Of a stretch of 55,971 nt of DNA, positions 17,692 through 25,181 are shown in pieces. Where the stretch lies: positions 1 to 55,971 of the forward strand of contig JAGCYZ010000014.1 of assembly GCA_017960545.1 (NCBI GenBank), written 5' to 3'. Positions within the stretch are counted from its first letter, which is position 1; every line of letters starts with the position of its first letter. The position numbers and the translations under genes were made by a program. The notes beneath the pieces are model-generated. The model was not told where the DNA came from, ran no database searches, and worked only from the letters and a program-made list of their open reading frames with translations. Source of the stretch: Bacteroidales bacterium (GTDB lineage Bacteria > Bacteroidota > Bacteroidia > Bacteroidales > UBA932).

Positions 17692-17755
17692 TGTCATCCC
17701 TAACTTGTCCGGGGATCTCACGTTGCTCTGTCATCCCCGACTCGTTCGGGGATCT
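17692..17755. repeat. Two tandem copies of a 27-bp palindromic extragenic repeat
   Basis: Copy 1 is 17692-17718 and copy 2 is 17729-17755. Both begin TGTCATCCC and end GGGGATCT. Copy 2 contains a perfect 8-bp inverted repeat (ATCCCCGA/TCGGGGAT, 5-base loop); copy 1 is degenerate. They start 37 bases apart and fill the ftsL-ftsI gap; the ftsL TAG stop (17754-17756) overlaps copy 2. This looks like a mobile or REP-like extragenic unit. Whether it affects ftsI expression is unknown. Confidence 0.75.
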
Positions 17756-18110
17756 ATTTCAATATCTTCGCCGGCTTCACCGGTTCCGAAACGTCAGAGC
17801 CCTGCTCCTGCAGGAGCGTGGAAACCGTGCTCCTGCGGTTGAGGGTAATGATCTCGAATGTCTTCTGGGAATTGAGCCTTTCCAGTTCCTGCAGGGTGAG
17901 CTTGTTCTGCTCCACCTTGCCGAGGGTGCTGTCCACCATAAGGCTGAACAGGATGGAAAGGGCGAACAGCAGGAACGTATAGGCGATCTGCGGAAAGTAT
18001 TTGTTCACATTGAGCCGCAGTAGCAGCTCGCCGCGAAGAATGGCCAACAGGGAGTTCTTGAGGAACTTCCCAACGTCGGACAACCTGATTCTTTTCTTCT
18101 GCTGATCCAT
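17754..18110 (-). CDS. ftsL: FtsL-like cell division protein
   Basis: A 118-residue bitopic protein placed exactly where ftsL lies in the dcw cluster, between rsmH and ftsI. A cytoplasmic basic segment (about 1-42) is followed by one membrane helix (about 43-62, ending LFSLMVDS) and a periplasmic coiled-coil region (KVEQNKLTLQELERLNSQKTFEIITLN). This matches the Bacteroidota FtsL-like family, whose sequence conservation with E. coli FtsL is very low. It should pair with FtsQ and another coiled-coil partner to activate FtsW-FtsI. The call rests mainly on topology and position. It begins two bases after rsmH ends. Confidence 0.85.
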   Translation of the reverse strand: MDQQKKRIRLSDVGKFLKNSLLAILRGELLLRLNVNKYFPQIAYTFLLFALSILFSLMVDSTLGKVEQNKLTLQELERLNSQKTFEIITLNRRSTVSTLLQEQGSDVSEPVKPAKILK

Positions 18111-18112
18111 CT

Positions 18113-19012
18113 CTATGCTTTCTCCGCTATTCTCAGTTTTGCGCTTCTGGCGCGTGTGTTTGTCTGTATCTCGTTTTCCGAAGGCAGGATTGGCTTGCGG
18201 TTGACAGCCTTCAGCGGGCTGGCGTTGTTGCCGTACATATCCCTGTTTTCATCGCCTTCTATGTTGCCTGTCTTTATGAAGTTCTTGACCATCCGGTCCT
18301 CCAGGGAGTGGTAGGTTATCACTACCAGTTTCCCTCCCTGCTTCAGGCTTGCCGCAGCGCCCTCCAGGAACTTCTCAAGGGAGCGCATCTCCTCGTTCAC
18401 CTCTATTCTCAGGGCCTGGTACAGTTTGGCGAGCCATTTATGGTCCGCATAGGGCGGAAGGGCGCTCTCCACGGCCTTGTTCAGGTCTCCGGTGGTGAGT
18501 ATCTGAGACTGCTTGCGCGCGGTCTCGATGAGCCTTGCCACCCTGCCGGGGTTCTCCAGTTCGCCGTAAAGCCTGAAGATATCTTCGAGTTTCTCAACTG
18601 GATAGTCATTGATCACATCCGCTGCGGTACGCTCTCCTTCCGTGTTCATCCTCATATCCAGCTTGGAGTCGAAGCGGAAAGAGAAGCCCCTTTCCTGAGT
18701 GTCGAACTGGTGTGAGGATACGCCCAGGTCTGCCAGTATTCCGTCGAACTCCACTCCATACAGCAGCGCGTAGTTGTGGATGAAGCGGAAGTTGTTGTGG
18801 ATAGGTGTAAGCCGTTTGTCTTCCGGGGCGTTTTCAAGGGCTTCCGGGTCCCTGTCGAATGCCAGCAGCCTTCCTTTGCGCGACAGTCTGGACAGGATCA
18901 GGGCGCTGTGGCCGCCTCCGCCGAAGGTGGCGTCGGCATATACGCCGGACGCATCGCCTATCAAGGCGTTCACGCTTTCTTCAAGAAGGACTGGATTGTG
19001 GTATTCAGACAT
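18113..19012 (-). CDS. rsmH: 16S rRNA (cytosine(1402)-N4)-methyltransferase RsmH
   Basis: This SAM-dependent enzyme, formerly MraW, methylates N4 of C1402 in the ribosomal decoding centre. The motif I loop is VYADATFGGGGHS near residues 24-36, followed by GRLLAFDRDPEAL, ILADLGVSSHQFD (motif IV region) and RIEVNEEMRSLEKFL, all family signatures. The C-terminus carries VITYHSLEDRMVKNF and NARARSAKLRIA-like residues (here NTRARSAKLRIA). The 299 residues are of normal length. It lies 15 bases from mraZ and two from ftsL. Confidence 0.97.
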   Translation of the reverse strand: MSEYHNPVLLEESVNALIGDASGVYADATFGGGGHSALILSRLSRKGRLLAFDRDPEALENAPEDKRLTPIHNNFRFIHNYALLYGVEFDGILADLGVSSHQFDTQERGFSFRFDSKLDMRMNTEGERTAADVINDYPVEKLEDIFRLYGELENPGRVARLIETARKQSQILTTGDLNKAVESALPPYADHKWLAKLYQALRIEVNEEMRSLEKFLEGAAASLKQGGKLVVITYHSLEDRMVKNFIKTGNIEGDENRDMYGNNASPLKAVNRKPILPSENEIQTNTRARSAKLRIAEKA

Positions 19013-19027
19013 TGCTCCGGCCTCCCG

Positions 19028-19480
19028 CTATCTTTGTTCAGACAGTTTTCCGGCAAGGGCAATGTATTCGTCGTTGGAAATCTCGCTGGCCTCGTATTTA
19101 TCCTTGGCCCAGATTTCTATCTTGTAGTCATTGCCGAAGAAAACTACTTCTTTGGTTATACCTATCGCTTCGAGCAGCTTCTTGGAGATAGAAATTCGGC
19201 CGAATTTAGGATCGGGCTCCACTACGGACCGGTTTCTCATATACTCTCTCCAGAACTTGGCGTGCTCTTCGTTGAAAAAGTTCAGTTTCTCCTTAACCCC
19301 AGCAGATTGCCTTTCCCATTCCTGGAACGGGTACATCTCCAGACAGGGAGCGAAAATGTCCTTTTTCACGACGAACCTCACGTCACCCCCTTCCGGCAGC
19401 ATATTCTTGAAGGCAGACGGCAGTACCAGGCGGCCTTTGTCGTCCAATTTGCAAGTGTATTCGCCTATGAAAGTGAGCAT
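19028..19480 (-). CDS. mraZ: Transcriptional regulator MraZ
   Basis: MraZ carries two SpoVT/AbrB-type half domains in tandem and binds repeats upstream of its own operon. The first copy is GEYTCKLDDKGRLVLPSAFK (residues 6-25) and the second is PKFGRISISKKLLEAIG, each with the acidic-x(n)-GR(L/I) core. The 150 residues are of normal length. In E. coli it represses the dcw operon; in Mollicutes it has been reported as an activator. It starts the cluster, and TGGAA repeats with 10-bp period lie directly in its promoter (19521-19555), so autoregulation is likely. Confidence 0.95.
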   Translation of the reverse strand: MLTFIGEYTCKLDDKGRLVLPSAFKNMLPEGGDVRFVVKKDIFAPCLEMYPFQEWERQSAGVKEKLNFFNEEHAKFWREYMRNRSVVEPDPKFGRISISKKLLEAIGITKEVVFFGNDYKIEIWAKDKYEASEISNDEYIALAGKLSEQR

Positions 19481-19503
19481 ATATCGTTACGTTTCGTAGT
19501 GTG

Positions 19504-19536
19504 CAAAATTATAAATAATTTTCCATTTTCTTCCAA
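19504..19536 (-). promoter_or_regulatory. mraZ (dcw operon) promoter
   Basis: Reading the minus strand, a TAATTTTG element (19511-19504) fits the Bacteroidota -7 consensus TAnnTTTG, with TTGG (19536-19533) 21 bases upstream as the -33 element. Transcription would start near 19497, giving a leader of about 17 bases before the mraZ ATG at 19480. No other strong promoter is visible inside the cluster, so this may drive most of the dcw genes. Confidence 0.7.
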
Positions 19537-19555
19537 TACCTTACATTTTTTTCCA
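19521..19555 (-). promoter_or_regulatory. Candidate MraZ operator (10-bp-period direct repeats)
   Basis: On the minus strand, pentamers starting at 19555, 19545, 19535 and 19525 read TGGAA, TGTAA, TGGAA, TGGAA, each separated by exactly five bases. Known MraZ operators are TGGGA-type direct repeats with the same 10-bp period, so spacing and core match apart from one base. The array covers roughly -24 to -58 and overlaps the -33 element. Assignment is by analogy. Confidence 0.7.
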
Positions 19556-19622
19556 CAAAGTTTTTAACACCGTCCCAAACTCCCATTCCTGACCCTCCCT
19601 CCCGCGCTCCCAACTCCCCGCC

Positions 19623-19702
19623 GGGTGCAAAACGGCCCCATTTTGCACCCCACCCCTGACTTTTTCAGCCTCCCGGGTGCAAAACGGCCCCATTTTGCAC
19701 CC
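19623..19702. repeat. Two identical 28-bp palindromes
   Basis: Identical 28-bp units at 19623-19650 and 19675-19702. Each has perfect 10-bp arms (GGGTGCAAAA/TTTTGCACCC) around an 8-base loop CGGCCCCA. In the second copy the arms extend to 12 bp. They are 52 bp apart start to start, inside the gap between the OMP-like gene and mraZ. They look like REP-type extragenic elements. Confidence 0.8.
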
Positions 19703-19737
19703 GGCCCTGGCGTGGTGGGGGATGGAAGAGAGTAAGT

Positions 19738-19824
19738 GCGCCTGACGTCCCGGTTTTAGGGACGACGGGAGCGAAATAGGGGGTAAAACGCTCCTGACGT
19801 CCTGGATTTTGGGACGTGGGGAGC
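19738..19824. repeat. Two related hairpin units downstream of the OMP-like gene
   Basis: Units at 19738-19773 and 19789-19824 share a pattern: G-C-rich outer arm, CCTGACGTCC, short spacer rich in T, GGGACG, then a GGGAGC-type outer arm. In the second, ACGTCC pairs with GGACGT and GCTCC with GGAGC. They start about 51 bp apart, close to the spacing of the neighbouring 28-bp palindromes. The second unit ends 23 bases from the OMP-like stop and may double as a transcription terminator. Confidence 0.65.
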
Positions 19825-19846
19825 AGTGATGACTGAGAAGGGGTTG

Positions 19847-20566
19847 TTAGAACCTGAAGGAGAGGCCGCCGGAGAAGGAGAAGAACCATCTGGCGGGGGA
19901 GGTTTTTTCTGAAAGGGGACCGGAGATTTCGTCAACGACCGCAGAGTGCGTCACCAGGCTGTCTGTGAGCCAGTAATGGATGCCCGGCTGAATCCTTAAG
20001 TCAAACCTCCAGATACTTAAGTTCCAGGCTATGCCTGCATCCAGGGAAAGATATAGGGGAGACTTCCGTTCGGTCCAGAATTCCTTCCGGGCCATCTGGC
20101 CGGTCCGGCTCCAGCCTGCGGAGGAAGAATCTCCAATTATGTATCCCGGGGTGATGCCAAGGGAGAGCTGGGCCTGGTTGAAAAGGCCCAGGAGAGCACT
20201 TTTCAGGATCTCCTGATTGTCACCTCCGTACATCCGGGCGCTGCGGGCCGCATTGTCGGCGGCGCTTTCGAAGCGCTCTGCAGCATTTCGGCCACTCGTC
20301 CTGAAAGCAAAGGCTATAGGAAATCCCAATACGTCATTGACATTGACCACGCTGGGAATGTATTGAATACCAGCTATATATCCCAGACCGTTATAGGAAA
20401 AGTGCCCGTATGAAAGAGTGAACAATAGGTCGCTTCCCTGATTCTGGACCAGTGGGTCATATAATCCGACAGCCAAAGAAACCTCGCTGTCGTAGGATTT
20501 CCTGCTTTCCTGAGCGCTTGCAAGCATAGGAAGCAAAAGGAGGATGACTGCTAAACGAGCTCGCAT
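19847..20566 (-). CDS. Secreted outer-membrane-type protein of unknown function
   Basis: I do not recognise a named family. From the ATG at 20566 the 239-residue product starts with a clear signal peptide (MRARLAVILLLLPMLASAQES). The rest is rich in alternating hydrophobic and polar stretches with aromatic residues (LLFTLSYGHFSYNG, SLYLSLDAGIAW, FDLRIQPGIHYW) and ends GGLSFRF with a terminal phenylalanine, as in outer-membrane beta-barrels. A longer frame to 20647 exists but its first 27 residues are basic and overlap miaB. The start overlaps the miaB end by 16 bases, so it may be translated from the miaB transcript. Confidence 0.7.
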   Translation of the reverse strand: MRARLAVILLLLPMLASAQESRKSYDSEVSLAVGLYDPLVQNQGSDLLFTLSYGHFSYNGLGYIAGIQYIPSVVNVNDVLGFPIAFAFRTSGRNAAERFESAADNAARSARMYGGDNQEILKSALLGLFNQAQLSLGITPGYIIGDSSSAGWSRTGQMARKEFWTERKSPLYLSLDAGIAWNLSIWRFDLRIQPGIHYWLTDSLVTHSAVVDEISGPLSEKTSPARWFFSFSGGLSFRF

Positions 20567-21852
20567 ATGAGGGTGGCAGGGGTGCAGGAGAGGACTTTGA
20601 CGGTGACGTAGTCGCCGGGTTTGTGCTCGGTGTCGGGGAAGACGCACATCTTGTTGTTGGAGGCGCGGCCGCAGAGTTCGTCGGGATTCTTCTTGGAAGG
20701 GCCTTCCACCAGCACTTCAAAGGTCTTGCCCACATCTGCGCTGTAGCTCTTGAGGCTCATGCGGCCCTGGAGGGCGATGATCTCGTTGAGGCGGCTGGTC
20801 TTGACATCGAGGGGAACGTCGTCGGGGTAGTTGCGGGCGGCTATGGTGCCGGGGCGCTCGGAGTAGTAGAACATGAAGGCCGCGTCAAAGACCACTTCCT
20901 CGAAGAGGGAGAGGGTCTGGAGATGGTCTTCTTCGGTCTCGGAGCAGAAGCCCGCGATGACGTCCGTGGTGAGGCCGCAGCCAGGGATGACGCTGCGGAT
21001 GAACGCCACGCGCTGCAGGTACCATTCGCGTGTGTAGCGGCGGCGCATCTTCTGCAGGATGCGGTCCGAACCGGACTGCACTGGCAGGTGGATGTGCTTG
21101 CAGATGTTGGGGTAGCGCGCCATTGTGTAGATGACATCGTCAGAAATGTCCTGGGGGTTGGAGGTGGAGAAGCGCACGCGCAGCAGGGGACTGATGTCGG
21201 CCACCATTGCAAGCAGACCGGCAAAGGAAGTGTCCCCGAAGCGGTAGGAATCCACATTCTGGCCAAGCAGGGTGACTTCCCGGTAACCGGCGTTGAATAC
21301 GTCGCAGGCCTCCCTGACAATGGTGTGCGGGTCACGGCTGCGTTCCGTTCCGCGGGTGTAGGGCACCACGCAGTAGGAGCAGACGTTGTTGCATCCGCGC
21401 ATTATGGATATGAAAGCGGAGACGCCGTTCTTGTCAATGCGTACAGGGGAGATGTCGCCGTAAGTCTCCTCCCGGGAGAGCAGGACGTTCATCTGGGGAT
21501 GGCCTTCAAGTGCGGCGGCTACAAGCTGGGGCAGGCTGCGGTAGGCGTCGGGCCCGGCCACGATGTCAACTTTTCCGGTATCCAGGAGCTGGTCCTTGAG
21601 CCTTTCCGCCATACAGCCAAGTATGCCTATGAGGACACCGGCGCGGGCGCGCTTCTGGATCATAAACTGGTCGATGCGTCCCCATATCCGCTGCTCTGCG
21701 TTGTCGCGGACAGAGCAGGTGTTGGCCATAATGAGATCGGCCTGGGAAATGTCCTCGGTGCGCTCGTAACCTTGGCCCGCAAGAATGGAAAAGACAACCT
21801 CGGTGTCGTTAACATTCATCTGGCAGCCATATGTCTCTATGTACACTTTCAT
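20551..21852 (-). CDS. miaB: tRNA (N6-isopentenyladenosine(37)-C2)-methylthiotransferase MiaB
   Basis: A radical-SAM methylthiotransferase that completes ms2i6A at position 37 of tRNAs reading UNN codons. The N-terminal UPF0004 domain carries the cysteines Cys10, Cys46 and Cys80 of the auxiliary iron-sulfur cluster. The radical-SAM motif is Cys154-x3-Cys158-x2-Cys161 (RGCNNVCSYCVVPYTRG), and a C-terminal TRAM domain follows from about residue 370. The N-terminus ETYGCQMNVND is the MiaB rather than the MtaB or RimO type. The 433 residues are of normal length. A minus-strand TATCTTTG lies 35 bases upstream. Confidence 0.95.
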   Translation of the reverse strand: MKVYIETYGCQMNVNDTEVVFSILAGQGYERTEDISQADLIMANTCSVRDNAEQRIWGRIDQFMIQKRARAGVLIGILGCMAERLKDQLLDTGKVDIVAGPDAYRSLPQLVAAALEGHPQMNVLLSREETYGDISPVRIDKNGVSAFISIMRGCNNVCSYCVVPYTRGTERSRDPHTIVREACDVFNAGYREVTLLGQNVDSYRFGDTSFAGLLAMVADISPLLRVRFSTSNPQDISDDVIYTMARYPNICKHIHLPVQSGSDRILQKMRRRYTREWYLQRVAFIRSVIPGCGLTTDVIAGFCSETEEDHLQTLSLFEEVVFDAAFMFYYSERPGTIAARNYPDDVPLDVKTSRLNEIIALQGRMSLKSYSADVGKTFEVLVEGPSKKNPDELCGRASNNKMCVFPDTEHKPGDYVTVKVLSCTPATLICELV

Positions 21853-21886
21853 CCTTTTGGCACGACCCTTGAGGGGAATCGTGGGG

Positions 21887-21894
21887 CAAAGATA
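21887..21894 (-). promoter_or_regulatory. miaB promoter -7 element
   Basis: Minus-strand TATCTTTG exactly fits TAnnTTTG, and transcription would start near 21880, about 28 bases before the miaB ATG. It faces a second TATCTTTG on the plus strand 22 bases away, making a compact divergent promoter pair. Confidence 0.6.
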
Positions 21895-21915
21895 GGATTT
21901 TTACGTGAATATCTT

Positions 21916-21923
21916 TATCTTTG
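21916..21923 (+). promoter_or_regulatory. -7 element of the lipoprotein/SPOR/rpoN unit
   Basis: TATCTTTG fits the Bacteroidota -7 consensus. Only five bases separate it from the ATG at 21929, so transcripts would be leaderless or translation would start at the second ATG (21938). No clear -33 TTTG is seen. Confidence 0.55.
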
Positions 21924-21928
21924 CCTAA

Positions 21929-22420
21929 ATGGAAAAGATGAAAGGAATACGCCAGGTCAGGCTTTTCGCCTTAGCGCTGATGCTGCTCGCCGCCACCGCC
22001 TGCGGCAACTTCAAGGATATCAAGATCAACTCCTGCAAATTGGGATCTGTGTCTTTGAGGGGTTTGAGTGCCGTGGATGCCGTGCTGGACGTGGAGATAG
22101 ACAACCCGGCCATGGCATTCACCATTTCCGACATTGACGGAGCCGTCATAACCGCAGAGGCGGACACGGCCATAGTTATTAAGGGAGGCCCGGTTGACAT
22201 AAGCCGCAAGAGCGTAAAAACCTATCAGGTTCCTTGCACCGCCACCCTGGGCCCTGCAATGGACCTTATGACACTTATCAACACGGTTTCCGCCGGGAAC
22301 TATTCGGGCTATGACCTGGACATGGTGCTCACCGTGCAGCTGAAGAACGGCATCAGCAGGGAAGTGAAGCTGGATGACATAAGCCTCGCGGACCTGTTGG
22401 AAAACTATCAAGGATTTTAG
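21929..22420 (+). CDS. Small lipoprotein with an LEA14-like domain
   Basis: A 163-residue product with a lipoprotein signal peptide: hydrophobic FALALMLLAATA followed by the lipobox cysteine Cys25 (ATAC). The mature part has the pattern of LEA14/WHy-type single beta-sandwich domains: a segment on vectorial conservation (LSAVDAVLDVEIDNPAMAFTISDIDGAVI), a middle strand with KGGPVDISRKS, and a C-terminal LTVQLKNGISREVKLDDIS. It is likely anchored to a membrane facing the periplasm; function unknown. The alternative start at 21938 (MKGIRQ) would suit a leaderless or very short leader. Four bases separate it from the SPOR gene, so they are likely cotranscribed. The domain assignment is moderate. 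Confidence 0.65.
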   Translation: MEKMKGIRQVRLFALALMLLAATACGNFKDIKINSCKLGSVSLRGLSAVDAVLDVEIDNPAMAFTISDIDGAVITAEADTAIVIKGGPVDISRKSVKTYQVPCTATLGPAMDLMTLINTVSAGNYSGYDLDMVLTVQLKNGISREVKLDDISLADLLENYQGF

Positions 22421-22424
22421 GAAG

Positions 22425-23009
22425 ATGAAGAAATTATTGGCAGTATTTTTTGTTTTGGCGGCTGGCGCCTTTTGCCTGCGCGCACAGGAAATAGTGGTTC
22501 CCCAGGGTTATCAGGTTGTGGATTCACTGGTGATACGCCCGTCTGCCCAGATGGACACCTCGCTTGTGGGCAAAGATGTCTTCCGCGTGCTGGACGGACG
22601 TGAGGCTACGGTTACCGTAAAGCAGCCGGAGAGTATAAGAGCCGGTATGTCCAGGCATATAGAGGACAATAAGTCAGAAGTCATTTCCGGCTTCAGGGTG
22701 CGCATCTACTTCAACAACACCCAGAACGCCCGCGGAGAGTCCGAGGCCGCCCAGAAGCGTTTCGAGGCCGCCCATCCGGGAATCTTCGCATACAGGAGTT
22801 TCGTGAATCCCTTCTTCAAGGTTACGGTGGGAGACTTCCGCACCCGCTCAGAAGCAATGAAACTGCTTCAGGAAATCTCTTCAGAATTCCCTGCTGCCTT
22901 CATAGTAAAAGAGAATATCAATTACCCGATAGTGGACAAGAACAACTCGTATATAATTGATACGCTGCATCTTGTCCGGCCTATCAGTCCTGAAACGGCA
23001 TCCTTCTAG
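22425..23009 (+). CDS. Secreted SPOR-domain protein
   Basis: The 194-residue product has a signal peptide (MKKLLAVFFVLAAGAFCLRAQE). The C-terminal half forms a SPOR domain: SGFRVRIYFNNTQNARGESEAAQKRF opens it and FFKVTVGDFRTRSEAMKLL is the second repeat half with the characteristic VGDFRTRxEA motif. SPOR domains bind denuded septal peptidoglycan, so it probably localises to the division site in the periplasm. It lies between the lipoprotein and rpoN on one apparent transcript. There is no catalytic domain. Confidence 0.88.
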   Translation: MKKLLAVFFVLAAGAFCLRAQEIVVPQGYQVVDSLVIRPSAQMDTSLVGKDVFRVLDGREATVTVKQPESIRAGMSRHIEDNKSEVISGFRVRIYFNNTQNARGESEAAQKRFEAAHPGIFAYRSFVNPFFKVTVGDFRTRSEAMKLLQEISSEFPAAFIVKENINYPIVDKNNSYIIDTLHLVRPISPETASF

Positions 23010-23024
23010 GAGGCTCCGGAGCAT

Positions 23025-24443
23025 ATGATCAAACAGGAACTGGCACAGAAGCAGCAGCAGAAGCTTTCCCCGCTGCAGATTCAGACAATCAAGCTTATCG
23101 AGACTCCGCTCCTTGAACTGAGCCAGAAAGTCAAAGATGAGTTTGACAACAATCCTGTGCTGGACGACGATCACTCTTCCGACGGCCGTGACAATGACGA
23201 TGACGACCAGCCTAAGGACGTCTCCCTTGACGAGATGAAGGACGACGATCCCATCCCCGGCTACCGCCTCTCCGTCAAGAACTGGGGCAATGACGAGCGC
23301 CCTGAATACAATACCTTCTCCGTAAAGGAAAGCTTCCATCAGAGCCTTGAAGAGCAGCTGGGCTTCCGCCACCTTACTCCGCACCAGAGAGAGGTGGCAA
23401 TGTTCATAATAGGCAGCCTTGACGAGGACGGCTACCTGCGCCGGGACCTTGACTCCCTTGTGGACGATATGGCTTTCCGCGCCGGCATAGAGACTGATTA
23501 TGAAGAAGTTGAGTCCATGCTCAAGATAATCCAGGAGTTCGATCCCGCGGGCGTGGGCGCCAGAGACCTGAGGGAGTGCCTGCTGCTTCAGCTCAAAACT
23601 GCCAGGCCCTCTCCGGAGAACAACGCCGCCATCCTGATCCTTGAGAAATATTTCGACGAGTTTGCCAACAAGCATTTCCAGAAGATCCTGACCAGGTCCA
23701 AGATGAACGCGGAGCAGCTTAAGGCAGCCGTGGCGCGGATCATAAAGCTTAACCCTTCTCCGGGCGGCCAGATTGACGATTCCTACAGTGACCAGGCCCA
23801 GCAGATAGTCCCTGACTTTCTGCTCGACCTTGTGGACGGACAGCTGGTGATGACAATGCCGCGCTTCAACATCCCTGAAGTGAAGGTGAAGCGCAAGTAT
23901 TCCGATATGCTCCAGACCGCCAAGTACTCCGACAACAAGGAGGACAAGGAAGCGGCCACCTTCGTCAAGCAGAAGATTGACTCCGCAAAGCGCTTCGTGG
24001 AGGCGCTCAAGCAGCGTTTCAACACCCTTGAGACCACTATGAACGCCATCATAGAGTTCCAGCACGACTATTTCATAGACGGCGACGAGACCAAGCTTCG
24101 CCCTATGGTGCTCAAGGACATAGCGGAGCGCACAGGCTTTGACATCTCCACCATATCCCGCGTGGTGAACAGCAAATACATAGAGACTCACTTTGGCGTC
24201 TTCCCCCTGAAGTATTTCTTCTCCGAAGGCCTCGAAAACAAAGAGGGCGAGGAGGTTTCCACACGCGAGCTAAAGAAGGCGCTCACCGAGTGCGTGGAGC
24301 ACGAGGACAAGCGCCGCCCGCTCACGGACGACCAGCTCGTGGAGCAGATGTCCGCCCGCGGCTACAAGGTGGCCCGCAGAACCATTGCAAAGTACAGGGA
24401 CCAGCTGGGAATCCCAATGGCCCGCCTCCGCAAGGAACTTTAG
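23025..24443 (+). CDS. rpoN: RNA polymerase sigma-54 factor RpoN
   Basis: Sigma-54 directs RNA polymerase to -24/-12 promoters and needs an AAA+ activator to open them. The 472-residue protein has the glutamine/leucine-rich region I (LAQKQQQKLSPLQIQTIKLIETPLLEL), an acidic stretch at about 46-75 (DDDHSSDGRDNDDDDQPKD), the core-binding domain, a helix-turn-helix segment (LKDIAERTGFDISTISRVVNSKYIETHFG), and the RpoN box ARRTIAKYRD at 450-459 that reads -24. A real Shine-Dalgarno, AGGAGG (23008-23013), lies 11 bases before the ATG, unusual in this phylum. No activator gene is in the window. It ends convergently with radC, overlapping four bases. Confidence 0.96.
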   Translation: MIKQELAQKQQQKLSPLQIQTIKLIETPLLELSQKVKDEFDNNPVLDDDHSSDGRDNDDDDQPKDVSLDEMKDDDPIPGYRLSVKNWGNDERPEYNTFSVKESFHQSLEEQLGFRHLTPHQREVAMFIIGSLDEDGYLRRDLDSLVDDMAFRAGIETDYEEVESMLKIIQEFDPAGVGARDLRECLLLQLKTARPSPENNAAILILEKYFDEFANKHFQKILTRSKMNAEQLKAAVARIIKLNPSPGGQIDDSYSDQAQQIVPDFLLDLVDGQLVMTMPRFNIPEVKVKRKYSDMLQTAKYSDNKEDKEAATFVKQKIDSAKRFVEALKQRFNTLETTMNAIIEFQHDYFIDGDETKLRPMVLKDIAERTGFDISTISRVVNSKYIETHFGVFPLKYFFSEGLENKEGEEVSTRELKKALTECVEHEDKRRPLTDDQLVEQMSARGYKVARRTIAKYRDQLGIPMARLRKEL

Positions 24444-25132
24444 CAGAATGCGGAAGAGGTGGCGTCGTCAGAGAAGCTGAAATAGCAGTCGTCACATACA
24501 ATTACGTGGTCTATAAGCCCTATGCCCATTGGCGTGAGGGCTTTTTTCAGTGCCGCCGTCTGCCTGAGGTCCTCCTGGCTGGGACGCGGGTTTCCGGAGG
24601 GGTGGTTGTGCGTCAGGACAATGTGGGCGGCCCTTTTCTCCAGGGCCAGGCGTATCACTTCCTTGACATCGACAATGGTGGCGTTCTGTCCTCCGGACGA
24701 TAGTTTCTGCATCCCCGTGCAATACTGCGCCGTGTTCAGGAAGATCACCCAGCATTCCTCGTGATCCAGGCCCAGCATCGTAGGGATAATCAGTTCGAAT
24801 ACCTTTTTGGGGGAGGTGACGGGTGTCTTGTTTATGGCTGACCGCTCCGCAAAGAGCCGCCTGCCAAGTTCGAAGCAGGCCATAAGCGTCGCGGCCTTGC
24901 CCTTGCCCATCCCGTCAATTTCAAGCAGGTGCTCAAGGGACATTCCGCTAAGGGTGATCAGGCTTCCGCCAGCGCAGGAAAGAATTTCCTGGGACAGTTC
25001 CAGCACGTTCTTGCCGGAGCTTCCGGTGCGCAGCAGCACTGCCAGCAGTTCGCCGCTGCTCAGCACCTCCGCTCCGCCGGAAAGCATCTTTTCGCGAGGC
25101 CTTTCGCTCTCGCACAGTTCCTTCATCTTCAT
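24440..25132 (-). CDS. radC: RadC-family JAB/MPN domain protein
   Basis: This 230-residue protein has an N-terminal helix-hairpin-helix-like region (LITLSGMSLEHLLEIDGMGKGKA) and a C-terminal JAMM/MPN domain with the metal motif His175-x-His177 ... Asp188 (THNHPSGNPRPSQEDL). RadC was named for a DNA repair role, but the biochemical function is uncertain; JAMM proteins are usually zinc proteases or nucleases. The metal ligands are intact. Transcribed towards rpoN with a four-base overlap. Its upstream region contains a 14-bp palindrome at 25182-25195. The -7 candidate AATCTTTG deviates from consensus. Confidence 0.92.
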   Translation of the reverse strand: MKMKELCESERPREKMLSGGAEVLSSGELLAVLLRTGSSGKNVLELSQEILSCAGGSLITLSGMSLEHLLEIDGMGKGKAATLMACFELGRRLFAERSAINKTPVTSPKKVFELIIPTMLGLDHEECWVIFLNTAQYCTGMQKLSSGGQNATIVDVKEVIRLALEKRAAHIVLTHNHPSGNPRPSQEDLRQTAALKKALTPMGIGLIDHVIVCDDCYFSFSDDATSSAFC

Positions 25133-25181
25133 AGTTCAAGTTTTCTGCAAAGATTGCGAAACCTTTCCTAACCAGCAGTAT

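Noticed and set aside
19623..19824. Repeats considered as a CRISPR array
   Set aside because: Two unrelated pairs of palindromes with short differing spacers and no cas genes.
19665..19889. Small 74-residue frame in the repeat region
   Set aside because: Covers only palindromic repeats and overlaps the OMP-like gene; no start signal.
20623..22137. 504-residue open frame on the plus strand
   Set aside because: Antisense of miaB, no signature, and it runs through the clear promoter region of the lipoprotein gene.
22881..24191. 436-residue open frame on the minus strand
   Set aside because: Antisense to rpoN, which has unambiguous motifs.
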